Shown here: positions 44,400 through 55,578 of the stretch, piece after piece | Layout of the letters: the number at the start of each line of letters is the position of its first letter | Position numbering within the stretch: position 1 is the first letter of the stretch | DNA from: Littorina saxatilis | Lineage: Eukaryota; Mollusca; Gastropoda; Littorinimorpha; Littorinidae | DNA: 64,000 nt | Direction of reading: 5' to 3' | Assembly (NCBI RefSeq): GCF_037325665.1 | Contig: NC_090260.1 | Coordinates: 50,798,829-50,862,828, forward strand | Translations under genes and position numbers: made by a program | Notes under the pieces: generated by a model | Database searches by the model: none | The model's input: only the letters and a program-made list of their open reading frames with translations | What the model was told of the DNA's origin: nothing

Positions 44400-45420
44400 T
44401 GAAAAAACGAGAACACGCAAAAATAAACATCGTATTTGGTCAAGGTATCAGAAATATTTAGTATATGCAGCTAGCTGCATATTTTGCTGATGGTGAAGGG
44501 TAACATTTTTTTTTCTCATAGCCTTTATTCATCAAGCTGACAGTGACAACATAATTAGGCAACACAGACAAATTAAATAGCATATCCACAATTACTATAA
44601 CAACAAATGCAAGCGGACCAATAGTTGCAACAAACTTCAGGCTAAATAACATCAAAAAGAAAGGACCAGGGGAAAAAGAGAGATCACACGTATCTAAGAA
44701 AACAACGGTAACCATTTGTATGTCCGAATGTATCATTAAAACCACGATATCCACATCTTGCCTGTTCTTAGTGTCATGCAATCATGAGTAGCAAGTGGTG
44801 TAAAAATTGAGAGACACAGAAAGGCACAGTCGTTCCCATGAAAACTTTTGGCTCACCATCTCAGATTTAGACAAGATTGTACATGAACAAAGACTTAGAT
44901 TCGACAACCTGGCTGCTTCATGCGCAAAGTGATAATTTATTTTGATGTGTTATCATCACAGATTCCTGCTTGTGTTCGTTCACAAATCAGTCAATAAAAA
45001 AAAAAATCACAAACTGCACCCAGGCTGATTAGTTGATGTGTTTAGCGATGGTCTTTTCAGGCCTGGTCTGTTCTGAGACTGTAAATCGAATCGTTTACTC
45101 GGGAAGGACTGAACCTTTCACATCAATATTCAACAAAAACCATCAAAACGTTTGAATAACACATACGAGAAGGGGGGAAAAATTAATTTGTGTGCTTTTG
45201 TTATCAGGGGAGGGAACAATCTAATCCGAGCAAAATTACCTCCCTTGATTTTTCTTACGTGATACATGTGCAAAGTGAATAAAAAGTGCATCAGTCACAA
45301 ACAAATACAACTATTTAGCAGGATCAATTAGTACACTTGATGCATATATGAATGTTGATCTATTCAGAATAATAAATAATGTCCCGGCTGATACTCCCTG
45401 CTAAATTATCATTGATATCC
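44400..45420. other. No supported gene
   Basis: A minus-strand 107-codon open frame (44458-44781) is rich in hydrophobic residues but has no recognisable motif, and I do not call it. Confidence 0.45.
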
Positions 45421-45473
45421 CGTCGCGATATAACCTTCGTGGTTGAAAACGATGTTAAACACCAAATAAAGAA
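45421..45473 (+). repeat. 3' fragment of SINE family E
   Basis: The same cgtcgcgatataaccttcgt..aaagaaag end as at 16812-16868. Confidence 0.75.
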
Positions 45474-45837
45474 AGATCATTGATATTTGTGTTCCCTATG
45501 CACAGCGTTTGTTTTTCGGTTGTTGTTGTTTTGGTTCATGTAACGTTTCAGGCGTATTCTCAATACATTTAGAGAACTGTTATGGAAGCCTGAAGATCAA
45601 AGACAAAAATGTAATTACCGTAAAATGTAAAAAAGAAAACGTTTTTTCCAATAGCTCCTGCCATTCTGATTGTGGACTTTAGAAGACAAATATACCTGCA
45701 GCCCGATTACTTGAAATGTGGCATCGGTATTAAGTGTGTGTGTGTGTGTGTGTTTTGATGCAGCTGCAGAAGTAAAGAAGCTAATGTCTTGCAATATTTT
45801 CAGAAATGATCGCTTTATGTTATGTTTTACTACAGAA

Positions 45838-46002
45838 CTGAAGGAGCAATGGTTAAGAGTGAGGGGGTAGGTATGCAATATACAAGTGGGTAGATTTGTG
45901 AACCATCTGTGTGCCCGCTAGGTGGAAGACGTCCATGGCATCCATATAAGAATACATCGCTGCTCTGCCGATTCAGGATGAAGTCATGTCCAAGCCATTG
46001 TC
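45838..46002 (-). CDS. Tentative exon, unrecognised
   Basis: A very good minus-strand acceptor (acgtgtttttttcttgcag) precedes a single open frame, QWLGHDFILNRQSSDVFLYG, CHGRLPPSGHTDGSQIYPLV then YCIPTPSLLTIAPSVL and a stop. This could be a last coding exon. No polyadenylation signal was seen close by. Its phase does not match the exon at 48401-48546. Confidence 0.3.
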
Positions 46003-46623
46003 CTGCAAGAAAAAAACACGTCATTTTTAGTCCATATATGCATTTCCGTGACTAAGCTTTGGTTTAATCATCGGCCTGATAATGATGACCTAGAAGCAAT
46101 AGATTTGTTATAAAAAACAATTGAAAAAAAAGTAAATTAATTCTTTCATTCTTGTATTTATCAATGTATTTATTCTTTTCTTCTTTTTTTTTCTTGGGTG
46201 GTGGTGGAGGTTGGGAGGGGTGTGTGTGTGTTGTAATTATTTGTTTTCAAACCCTTCGGACAGATACTGATGCGCCGGAGACATAGCAGAATTTTTCGGG
46301 AATGCATAATCTTGCGATCAGATGTGTAAGATGGTGATTGTTCTACACTACTCGTCATAAAAAACCCTTTACAGGTGCGTTTGAGGGCAGATCTTTATGA
46401 TGAGGCCGTTTATCGTAAAACCAATTATATGACTGGAAAGGCCTTTTATGCCCCTAACTTATTCAGAAAACAGATTGAGTTTACATGACGTATTGTCGAT
46501 ACAGTGAAACCTACAACACACACACACACCCAAATCAAATTCGCAAAATGAAGGTTCCCGCGATAAAATTGACAACAAATCAGAACTGCTAAAACAAAAC
46601 ATGTTTAGCATGTTCTTAGACAA

Positions 46624-47610
46624 AACAATCAAATTTGCATTCAAATCAGTAAGTTTTGTTCACATATCTTGTCTAACATGGACGCTATGGCATGCTGAGC
46701 GGTGTAGGTGTCAATCCTCTCAGCAGGCATAAAAGGCAGTTTTTGAAGACGTTTTAGCGGGTAATGAGACAAAAAATGGTACATTTGAGTAACTCGCTAA
46801 CGCATTGCCTTCAAACTTTCGGAAAGTTGTGCTAACACATGTTGTAAAGTATTTTCGGAATTTCAAGTAATTTGAGACATTAGGTCTGCTGTTATTTGTC
46901 ATGTCAGAAACAGACTTTCTTAAATTGACGATAGGTTTTTGCTGAATCATTGAACAAATTTTGTTTGTTGAAATCTTCAAGAACAATGACAGATGCGCCA
47001 CATACTCAAATTTCATGTACATATTTTACCAGACATGGGTTGTATGAGGATTTCAACGCGAAAGTACGTAGTTTTTTAAAGTTGACTCATTCAGAGCGCT
47101 GAGCGCAAATGTCGGCCTACGCATAGCAAAGCTCACTGCCGACACGCTTAACTGATCAATGGCTCTTGAAAAAGCATTTTCCAAAAATGTGTGTGTGCGT
47201 TTAAACAAGTGCGCTTTGAACAGCCATTGGTGAAACTGTATTAAATTTAAGGGTAAATTGAAGCTTTCATTTTTCTAAATGCATGCTAATTCTAATTTTT
47301 TTTCTGTTCAATCGGACAGGGTAGATCCTTATTTTTAAAACTCTTTCTGGGATGTCGCATAACAGCAGAACTAATACCTCACATGACTTGAGATTTCGTG
47401 TGTACTTTACGCCATGTGTTAACACAAATCTCCGAAAGTTTGAAGGCAATGCGTTTGCGAGTTACTCAAATGTACCATTCTTTGTCTTATTACCCGCTAA
47501 AATGGCTTCAAAAACTGCCTTTTATGCCTGCTGAGAGTATTGACACCTACACCGCTCAGCCTGCCATAGCGTCCATGTGAACAACACATACTGATTTGGA
47601 TGCAGATTTG
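46624..47610. mobile_element. Large foldback element with ~280 bp inverted repeats
   Basis: The left arm (acatggacgctatggcatgc, tgagcggtgtaggtgtcaat, ctcagcaggcataaaaggca..) pairs with the right arm at ~47340-47578. Pairing extends outward (caatcaaatytgcat..aatcagta). The arms are ~85% alike by eye. No transposase lies inside the ~350 bp centre. Confidence 0.82.
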
Positions 47611-47750
47611 ATTGTGTGAGCAAGAGTGACCCTGTTTGTTGTTTTATTATCTCAAATTGAAGAACAACTCATTTTTTGCCCACACAAATTGATTTGGTTC
47701 AGCTGTTGTGCCTAGCAGTGTTGTTTTTCCATTTTGAAGAAGACTGGGTG

Positions 47751-48045
47751 ACAGGGTGACCCCCCTAAAATGCAACCCTCAAAAATGCTAATAACTTCTA
47801 CATCTGTTGACCGAATCACATTATATTTGGGGGACATAAACTTCAGCTACCGTGACACTTTCACAAAGGGGCAATTTTGTAGATCAAATGGTCAGACTTT
47901 TGTGCTATTTCAAAAAAAGTTGCCAAGATGTGGAAGGGTCATGGATAGGCTGAAGTTTATGTCCTCCACATATAAAGTGATTCGGTCAACAGATGTAGAA
48001 GTTATTAGCATTTTTGAGGGTTGCATTTTTTTTAGGTCACCCTGT
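47751..48045. mobile_element. 295 bp MITE with ~95 bp inverted repeats
   Basis: The ends read acagggtgacc, then a T/A-rich step, then atgcaaccctcaaaaatgct, aataacttctacatctgttg, accgaatcac. The right side is the reverse complement and includes acataaacttcag. A chance 116-codon frame spans the element and is not a gene. Confidence 0.9.
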
Positions 48046-48400
48046 AGTTGCCAAAAAATCAGCCTGACTGGGCCATTTCTACTGAATTTCCAGGATGTTG
48101 TTATAACATTTAAAGATTAATAACTGAAACAGGACACATTTCTAAAGATTTCATATAACGATTATCCGCCCTATCCGGACACGCCCATCACTTTTCAGGT
48201 TGTTGTTTTTTCATCATAATTTAAATGCATAATTACGGCACATCATAGTCGAGTCATGTATAACGTATGGCGATTAACAGCAGTGTGCTAACATTTTTGA
48301 AACTGTTTCAGATTTTTAAGTACTATTTTTGTAATTACAGGTCTTTGACGGGTGGTTATCAACCTCCCTTCCCCTATCTTGGTAGTGGTGACAAACACAC

Positions 48401-48546
48401 CTGGAAGGACATGTGGCTGCACTTGAAGTAGGCTCCTCTGGGAAGGATCCTCTGTTAAGGTTGCAGGCCATGCCCAAAACCGGGGATGGGAGCCGCTCAG
48501 CAATGGACAGGACCAGCTCCCCCGCGGTCATCTCGTTAATCATGTT
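48401..48546 (-). CDS. Candidate internal exon, unrecognised protein
   Basis: On the minus strand an acceptor (aactgtgttggtcag) precedes AACATG, and the exon ends CCTTCCAG followed by a GTGTGT donor. The frame reads MINEMTAGELVLSIAERLPS, PVLGMACNLNRGSFPEEPTS then SAATCPS. Amphipathic and Pro-rich. I do not recognise the family. It lies 0.8 kb outside the ISL2EU element, so it is probably host sequence. Confidence 0.4.
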
Positions 48547-49002
48547 CTGACCAACACAGTTAAAAGTCCTATTGTCATGAAATAATGTAATGCATTCAAA
48601 TTTGTATCCATTTTATCTGTTTTAATAGATGTAGTATTATGAAACAAGTGGCATGTAGATATAATTATAAGCCATGCGCACTTGAACGGCATTCATGAAA
48701 CTTTGTGGAATTATCATCCCATATCTCAGGCCAATGTACACCAAATTTGAAGTAAGTTGTAGAAGTAATTCATGAGTTATCAGCATTTCTTTTTTTTCTT
48801 TTTTTTTGGGGGGGGTTACTTTGTACATGTTTGTGTGTGTGCTTTATGCATTCAGATGTATACATATGTAAGAGTGTATGCATTAAATAAGTTGGTATAT
48901 AATTAAAATTCTTTTGTTAATAAACTGTGTCTCGACTGATTGATGGGATTGTCGATTTTGTAAGTATCCTTTTAAACAGCAAACGGAAGTATAGTGTGTC
49001 AC

Positions 49003-49015
49003 CACTCTCTCTCTT

Positions 49016-49096
<81 letters not shown>

Positions 49097-49126
49097 CTCT
49101 CATATGCACACACAAAAACACACACA

Positions 49127-49172
<46 letters not shown>
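49003..49172. repeat. (CT)n-(CA)n microsatellite
   Basis: About 85 bp of CT then interrupted CA to 49172. Confidence 0.98.
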
Positions 49173-49176
<4 letters not shown>

Positions 49177-49382
49177 TTTACAATATACAGCCCATACTTG
49201 AATAACTGAGATTAACATAAGCACTCAAGCAATAACAGAGAGAAGAAATCTTCAAACCATTACATTTGTAACTACACAAACTCACTGTAAGACTAAGAGA
49301 CTGGATCTTTCTTCCCGATAACTCTTGGCGGCAGCTTCTTGAGTAGCTGTCCGCATGCGGACTCTCTGTGTCCCCGATTTAT

Positions 49383-49990
49383 GGCATTCCGTTTGTCAAA
49401 TAATTATTTGGATACTTTTTCATGTTTTTTTCACCAGTTTTAGCTAAATAATCATTATTTAGAAGCTCATGTGCTAAATAAGTAATTGTTTATAAACAAT
49501 GTAAAACAATTCTAAATAATTTTTTGTTTACGTAAACAATTCATTATTTACCTAAACAATTCATTGTTTACGTAAATAATTCATTGTTTACGTAAATAAT
49601 GATTTATTTACGTAAACAATATATTATTTAGACTTATATTACATTGTTTATAAAGAATCAGCAATGTTGCTAAATAAATCATTATTTACGTAAACAATGA
49701 ATTATTTACGTAAACAATGAATTGTTTAGGGAAAGCAGTTTTCATTATTTAGGGGAATCAAGAATTGACTTCTAAGCTTCATTTTTTTTCTTTGTGTATA
49801 TACTATAATTCAATACAAGGTATCTCCAAACATTATTTATCAGAAAATGTTCGTAAATTTGTTTATTTTACAAGCTGAAATTGCCGTACGAAAAGAACTG
49901 AATGCGAAAACAAACAAAAGGTCAAGGTCATAACCGGGAGTGTTTAGTGTTTGCATTCTCTCCCTTGAAGTTGTTGAAAAAAAGTTTTCC
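49383..49990 (+). repeat. Left terminal inverted repeat of the ISL2EU element
   Basis: About 600 bp pairs with 56090-56721. The outer ~380 bp is AT-rich and built from repeated ~20 bp modules around TTTACGTAAA or GTTTACGTAAAC palindromes (about six), with aattcattg spacers. The inner part includes aaggtatctcc, ggtcaaggtca and gggagtgtttagtgtttgca, all present in inverted form on the right. Confidence 0.9.
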
Positions 49991-50230
49991 GTCCTAAGTT
50001 TTCTGTTCTGTCTCAACAAAAACTTTCTCTTTCCATTTCTCTTACTGCATGATTACACTTTTTTTTTTATCTGTAGGTTACACAACACAACACAACTTGG
50101 TATGAGCTCTGACGCGATGACGTCACACAGTCGTGTGCAGAGTTGTCCGGCCTTGCCTCTGGCATTCCGGCGGAACTCGCGAGAAGGCAACACGCGAAAT
50201 CTGCACTCTGAATCTTCCGCATTTATCGAC

Positions 50231-50450
50231 ATGGTCTCTAGTTGTAGTGTTAAACATTGCCATAACAGACAAGATAGAGATAGGGACAGAAGATTCTTTT
50301 CTGTTCCATTTGTTGTCAACGGAAAGGGCAAAGAGACAAGGGATTTGACTGCACGACGCGGGCGAGAATGGTTGGCACAGCTTCAGCTGAAGAATTTCAA
50401 CTTTGAATCAACAGCTAGGAGATACGTGTGCTCTGATCATTTTGTCAATG
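50231..50450 (+). CDS. THAP-domain first exon of the ISL2EU transposase
   Basis: The start ATG at 50231 gives MVSSCSVKHCHNRQDRDRDR, the expected N-terminal placement of a C2CH THAP zinc finger. The invariant Trp is in REWLAQLQLKNF and the C..H pair in YVCSDHFVNG. The exon ends ..GTCAATG with donor GTAAGTAC at 50451. The next exon starts after a tttttctgcag acceptor at 50834 and completes NGQPSVGSKHLL. THAP fingers bind the transposon ends. A 5' extension in frame exists upstream but starts with non-THAP sequence, so I prefer this start. Confidence 0.8.
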
Positions 50451-51550
50451 GTAAGTACTCATGCTTTTGTTCACCTGCCTTGGTTAGTCTGTGTTTTATG
50501 CAAGCTGTGTTGTGATGGTAGTGTGCAGACAGTCGGTCAGTCCTGCACCGAGTGCAGTCTATGACTGAGTGAGTCAGTCTTACACTTACTCTCAGTATAA
50601 CAACTTATCATGGTTGCCCAAAACCATGACTTGTGAGAAGGTGTGAAATACTTGGATTTGATAATCAGAATTTATTTGAACACTAAATGGTCATTGTTGA
50701 TACAACTTTATAGTTCAGTTTTAAAGGGTAGATCTGTGTCTAGATTTACTCATTCATTTTGTTTGGGTGACTTATTTTTAAAATAACTCCCAATCCATAA
50801 TTTACAATACATTTGCCTTTGATTTTTTCTGCAGGGCAACCATCTGTGGGAAGTAAACACCTACTTTGAAACTTGGGTATGGTGCAGGGACACAGCCTGA
50901 CAGCCCAACAAGGACAGTACCAGAGACTCAAGGAGAGGAAGAAGCTTGTGGGGAGTGAGTCAACTCCTTCTCACCCTAATTTAGCAGAGGATGCTGTTGA
51001 TGGCGAAAGTGAAGGTACTTCGGATACAGCAGAACTGGCTGCTCCTCTTCCCGAGAGAGGTGACTGTGGCGGTACTTACTGCCAGACTGAAACCTATGAC
51101 AATTTTGCCTGGATTTCTAAAGATGAAGAAAAGCAGCAACGGGATGAACTAAACAGGCTGGTGCTAGAAACTCGGGAACTTAAAGACGAACTTGCCAAGA
51201 AAAAAAATGACACTTGATTCTTTGAGGGACAATGACGATACTGTACGATATTTTTCTGGGATTTCTAATTTCTTCACACTTGTTACATTATTTGATTTTC
51301 TTGCATGGCATTTGCCAACACACTCGCGCAGAGCACTGACACAGTTTCAAGCTCTCATTCATGCATATATATATACGCCTTAACACACCTCTGCAACACC
51401 TGGCATACATCTTTTCTGTGTCAAGAACAACTGCAAGCAAAGTTTTTCACGAGACTGCATATCATGTTCACAGACTGCAGCCACTTGTTTTCTAGACAGA
51501 CAGGCGAAGTATAAAGACAAGTCTACCGCCACAATTCCTTCCCTATCCAT

Positions 51551-52137
51551 GGAACAGAGTAGTCATCTTGAACACACACGGCCAGTACCGTGTAACTGGC
51601 CTTGGCACGGAACGATCCAAGGGGGGCAATTTCAGTCATCTCAAAGAGGGAAATCCAAACGCAATCCGCTTTGTTCGATTTTATGGGCTTGGACGATAGA
51701 GAAAAATAAGAAAAGCAAAAGCTGGAGTCCAGTCTGGACGAAACTGCTTTCAAGAACGCAGAATTGCTTTTTCTGATTTTTTTTTTAGCCGTAAGCACCA
51801 TGTTTATCGGAGCAGGAAACTCTTCCATAGTGAGGCCCCTTTGTTGGTTTCACTGCGGCCGCATTGTGAACAGCAGTTAAACATGGCGCTTACGGCTAAA
51901 AAAAAACTCAGAAGAAATTAATTCTGCGTTCTTGATAGCAGTTTCGTCCAGACTGGACTCCAGCTTTTGCTTTTCTTATTTTTCTCTATCGTCCAAGCCC
52001 GTAAAATCGAACAAAGCGGATTGCGTTTGGATTTCCCTCTTTGAGATGACTGAGATTGCCCCCCTTGGATCGTTCCGTGGCAAGGTCAGTTGCACAGTAC
52101 ATGTACTGGCCGTGTGTGTTCAAGATGCAGAGTAGTG
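51551..52137. mobile_element. 587 bp foldback element inserted in the transposase gene
   Basis: The two ~250 bp arms are inverted (for example cttgaacacacacggccagt, cacggaacgatccaaggggg, ctggagtccagtctggacga and their complements) around a ~100 bp centre that itself begins and ends with ttagccgtaagc-type arms. The target duplication is TCCAT at 51546-51550 and 52138-52142. Removing the insert restores continuous transposase coding around the first catalytic Asp (..[12 protein letters not shown]). Confidence 0.9.
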
Positions 52138-52255
52138 TCCATTATTGACTGTTTTGAAATATATTTTTATATATTCATTGAGAGACCCTCCAGTGTTGAT
52201 GCTAGTGCACTCACCTGGTCAAACTACAAGCACAACAATACAATTAAATACCTAA

Positions 52256-52871
52256 CAGGGGTCGACACTAACTTATTTGGCCTGGGGCCACACTGGCCCC
52301 AGAGATGGAAAGTGCTGGGGCGGAAAAAAAAAAATCTGGGGCCCACTCTCAGTATTCACGTGCGGCAATGCATTGTCTGTTTTTCTTCATCGTACTGAAG
52401 CCAGGGAAATTCTTTCAACCATTTCACATTGAAATTAGATCTACGACAGCGCTTCGCGCTTTTGGCTGCATCGGTCTCCTTTTTTCGTTTCTCTCCACCC
52501 TGTTCTTCATCTTCATTTCCATGTCTTTTTACACCAGGGATGTGTCGCCACATTTTGCGTTTGGCATTTGAAGGTGATACTTATCTTTCACGCTAAAGAG
52601 CGCAATCTGGGAGTTATTTCCCTTACGACATTGTCCTTCGACGATTTGAATGTGTTTTTTTCTTGACTGCGGCATTGATCGTAACGCAAATTTCAGTGAC
52701 GACTTTGACTGGCGATTTTTAGTGATTGGTTCTGCTGGCATTAGAATTTTCTGTTTGTCATTGTTGGAATCTATCCTGGGGCGGAGTGGGCCCCAAGCTT
52801 CGGCAATGTTTGGGGCGGAACACAAAACTCTGGGGCGTTCCGCCCCCCGCCCCCGCTAGTGTCGAACCCTG
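52256..52871 (-). mobile_element. 616 bp hAT-like element inserted in the transposase gene
   Basis: The ends read CAGGGGTCGACACTAAC and the inverted GCTAGTGTCGAACCCTG. The CAGGG start is hAT-like. The target duplication is CCTAA (52251-52255 and 52872-52876). Removal joins [16 protein letters not shown] of the host transposase in frame. On the minus strand (52356-52553) a peptide MWRHIPGVKRHGNEDEEQGG and, further on, [20 protein letters not shown] with MHCRT resembles the N-terminal zinc-finger region of ZNF862/KIAA1586-type hAT proteins. No catalytic region is present, so it is non-autonomous. Confidence 0.82.
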
Positions 52872-53339
52872 CCTAATATCAATTACACCTCAAGGCCATA
52901 ATTCTTTTATTTCTAAAGGGTGGGGTGGGCTTTCAAGTGACAAGCACATCACTGCAAATAGTGGGTATCTAGACAATATTGTACAAAATGATGTGATTTT
53001 GGCCGACAGGGGATTTGACATTAATGAACTAGTGGCTATGAGAGGTGCACAAGTGAAAATCCCTGCCTTTACAAGAGGGAAGAGTCAGCTTACAGCTTAT
53101 GAGATAGTCAACACGCAAACTAGCTAATCTGAGAATTTATGTTGAACGAGTTATCGGTATTCTTTGTGGAAAGTACAAAATTCTGAACTCTGATATTCTG
53201 ACTGATCTTTTGTTTGCAAGGGAAGAGGAAGAAGTGGTAACACTGGACAAAATAGTCACTGTATCATCTGGGCTTGTCAATGTTTGCACTGGTATCATGT
53301 GATTCTTGCTGTGACGCTGCATAAACACAGCCTCGTGAA

Positions 53340-53605
53340 CTGAAGGCATTGTTTAGACTAGAGAATATGTTAATTAAACTGTGGTGTATTGTATCTGATT
53401 CTGATGTCAAGCATGAGCAGTAGCAATAGTCTTTCTGTTATGTTTTCACTGGACGGAATCTTGAATTTGAAGATGAAGGCATTGTTTAAAGAATGTGTTA
53501 ATTAAACTGTGGTGTATTGTATCTGATTCAGGTGTCTCACATGAGCAGTAGCAACAGTTTTTCTGTTATCATGTTTTCACTGGATGGAATCTTGAATTTG
53601 AATAT
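53340..53605. repeat. Tandem duplication (~130 bp) in the ISL2EU intergenic region
   Basis: Two copies share gaaggcattgttta, gttaattaaactgtggtgta, ttgtatctgattc and catgagcagtagcaa. They are separated by a few differences and a 12 bp indel. Confidence 0.85.
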
Positions 53606-53673
53606 ATACATGTGTATATGATCTGACCTGCTGCTATTTCCTTCCAATTCAAGAGCAGATTTCACTCTTTCTA

Positions 53674-53716
<43 letters not shown>

Positions 53717-54680
53717 ACTTTAACATACACTTTGAAATCATTTTGCATAAATGTGACATGTATTGACACAACTGACAAAGGTTGAATTATGCTGATTAAC
53801 CTCAAAATAGCTCTACACAGGAAACAAGATAAGGAGCATTGAAAAATTAAATGGCCTACACTTGAAATGCGAGCACACATTTAAACTACCAATAACATGC
53901 AACTGCAAGCAACACTGAACATACCACTACCAGTATTGCAGACCCGTATGAAGCCAAAGTGAAGAGAACACTTTCACTAAATGTTCAAAATTGAAATAAC
54001 ATACTGTGGGTATGTGAGTCATTAACTATTCATTATGATCAAAGACCTGTGCGCTTTTTTGCAGAAATAAATGTGTTCAATTTTGTTGTCATCAAAACAG
54101 AACTAGTTGATAATAGAAACTAACTTTCAGTTCCACTGCCAATTTAAACACTGTATTACTTGACTGTACTGATGCAGAACTACGCTGGACCACACACTCT
54201 TATTTGTTCCCTAAATCAAGCAGCCAATCCGTGTCACTGGAAACATTGAACAAGGAGAATGAACAATATATACCTGGCTGAATAAGTTGATAATCAAACT
54301 GCTCATGATTCTTTGTTATTCACAGCAGTGGATGTAAAACAATCACAAAATAAGGTCCTGTATGCATCATAATTTATACTTGTAGCACTTGATTTTGTAT
54401 TGTGGTCGGTGATCCTAAACAAAATGTATGTCTACATCTGTGCATGATTTTACTTTAAGAATAAAATGAAACAAGAATGGAACAATTGATGACTTCTCTG
54501 TGAGTGTGAACTGTGATTTAAAACATTACATGCTCTCTTTTCTCTCCCTCTCTTCTTCTTCTTCTTCTGCGTTCGATGTATTCTCTCCCTCTCTACAACT
54601 TTACTACTGCCACTTTCTATGTGTACAGTCATACATGATGTTTGTTTTCCCACACACATGAGCAAGCGAGTCTGGCATTG
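53606..54680. other. Spacer between the two convergent transposon genes
   Basis: AT-rich sequence with a CA run (53673-53714) and a CTT run near 54553. No open frame of note. It would hold the 3' UTRs of both convergent genes. Confidence 0.5.
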
Positions 54681-55211
54681 TCACTGTTTCTTGCTGCGTT
54701 TCACGGCTGGTGTTTGCAGCTGCTCCTGGTTCACATCCACTGCTTGTAGAGGCTCAGCTTCTCTGTCCAGCCAGTTTCCAACTAGCTCTGGAAGAACTGC
54801 GAGTCTGAACACTTTCAAAGCTTTCTCCACACACATTGCCCAAAAATCACAGTCAGGCAATACTCGGACAATAACTTTATCCACAGTAGTCCACACCATG
54901 AAATCGCAGTAGGAGGAACTGGTCATAACAATCTGGCACTGTACTTGACTAAAGTATGGGTGGTCTTTGCGCAGACAAAGCATCCCCTCACTGTTAGATT
55001 CCAAACAGAAATGGCGGTCTGCCACAGCACACTCAACAGCTGACTCCTTGAAGGTGAAGGGACGTGTGTGCAGGTTTCTCCAACTCCGGCCATGCCGGTT
55101 TCTCCAACTCCGGCCATGCAGGTACAGTGTGCTGCCAGTATGTTGCCATCAGAAGTGGCGATGATCCAAGGAGAAAGTGCTGGTTCATTTAAGGCGTTGT
55201 GAATGAAGAAT
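54681..55211 (-). pseudogene. YqaJ-type nuclease gene, 3' exon (SWIM-like motif and C-terminal domain)
   Basis: After a minus-strand acceptor (ttttcag at 55212) the frame gives HNALNEPALSPWIIATSDGN, ILAAHCTCMAGVGE and ETCTHV. The CxC..CxH SWIM-like motif normally precedes a YqaJ (lambda-exonuclease-type) domain in ISL2EU second proteins. The MAGVGET segment is duplicated (24 bp tandem repeat). In another frame follow ADRHFCLESNSEGMLCLRKD, HPYFSQVQCQIVMTSSSYCD then FMVWTTVDKVIVRVLPDCDF and LPELVGNWL to a stop near 54683. The middle of the nuclease domain, including most catalytic acidic residues, is missing between the two parts. Confidence 0.78.
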
Positions 55212-55578
55212 CTGAAAAATAAATTGAAGGTCGCACAAATCAGCATTCAGCTAGGTCAATCGAATGAATATAACTCTAAGACGCACATAACGTGCTTTAC
55301 AATAACCTTAACAATGAAAAGTAAACAACAGATTTTTAACTGAATGTGAACATGAAGCTCATTATAAATTTATATAATATTTTGCAAGCTATTTCAAAAT
55401 ATAAATATATTCAAGACTATCTACAGCTTTTGTCGTAGTCCAGAATACAAACTGAAGCGAAGAATATATCAAAGACAAAGCCTCAACACAATATCCTGAA
55501 CTGCAACTTGTGATATCAGCAACACAAGACAGAGAACACTCACGTTCATTCATTATAAACTGAAAGCACATTCTTACC

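Larger units (their letters stand above)
50835..53320 (+). pseudogene. ISL2EU transposase body (HTH and DDE_Tnp_4-type domain), broken
   Basis: After the acceptor, frame shifts divide the coding region. An open stretch at 50873-51217 includes a coiled-coil-like RDELNRLVLETRELKDELAK. Then come DNDDTVRYFSGISNFFTLVT with an FDFLA segment, and an HTH-like QHLAYIFSVSRTTASKVFHE. The first catalytic Asp is in SIIDCFEI and [20 protein letters not shown] follows. Next is [20 protein letters not shown], then [16 protein letters not shown] (second Asp), [12 protein letters not shown], and the Glu region LRIYVERVIGILCGKYKIL. It ends near VTLDKIVTVSSGLVNVC. The order matches HARBI1/ISL2EU DDE_Tnp_4 transposases. 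At least four frame changes or stops plus two inserted elements make it non-functional. Confidence 0.82.

Noticed and set aside
44458-44781. 107-codon hydrophobic minus-strand open frame
   Set aside because: Hydrophobic content alone is not evidence; no start context or homology recognised.
47770-48120. 116-codon open frame
   Set aside because: It lies within the inverted repeats of a MITE and reads across both arms.
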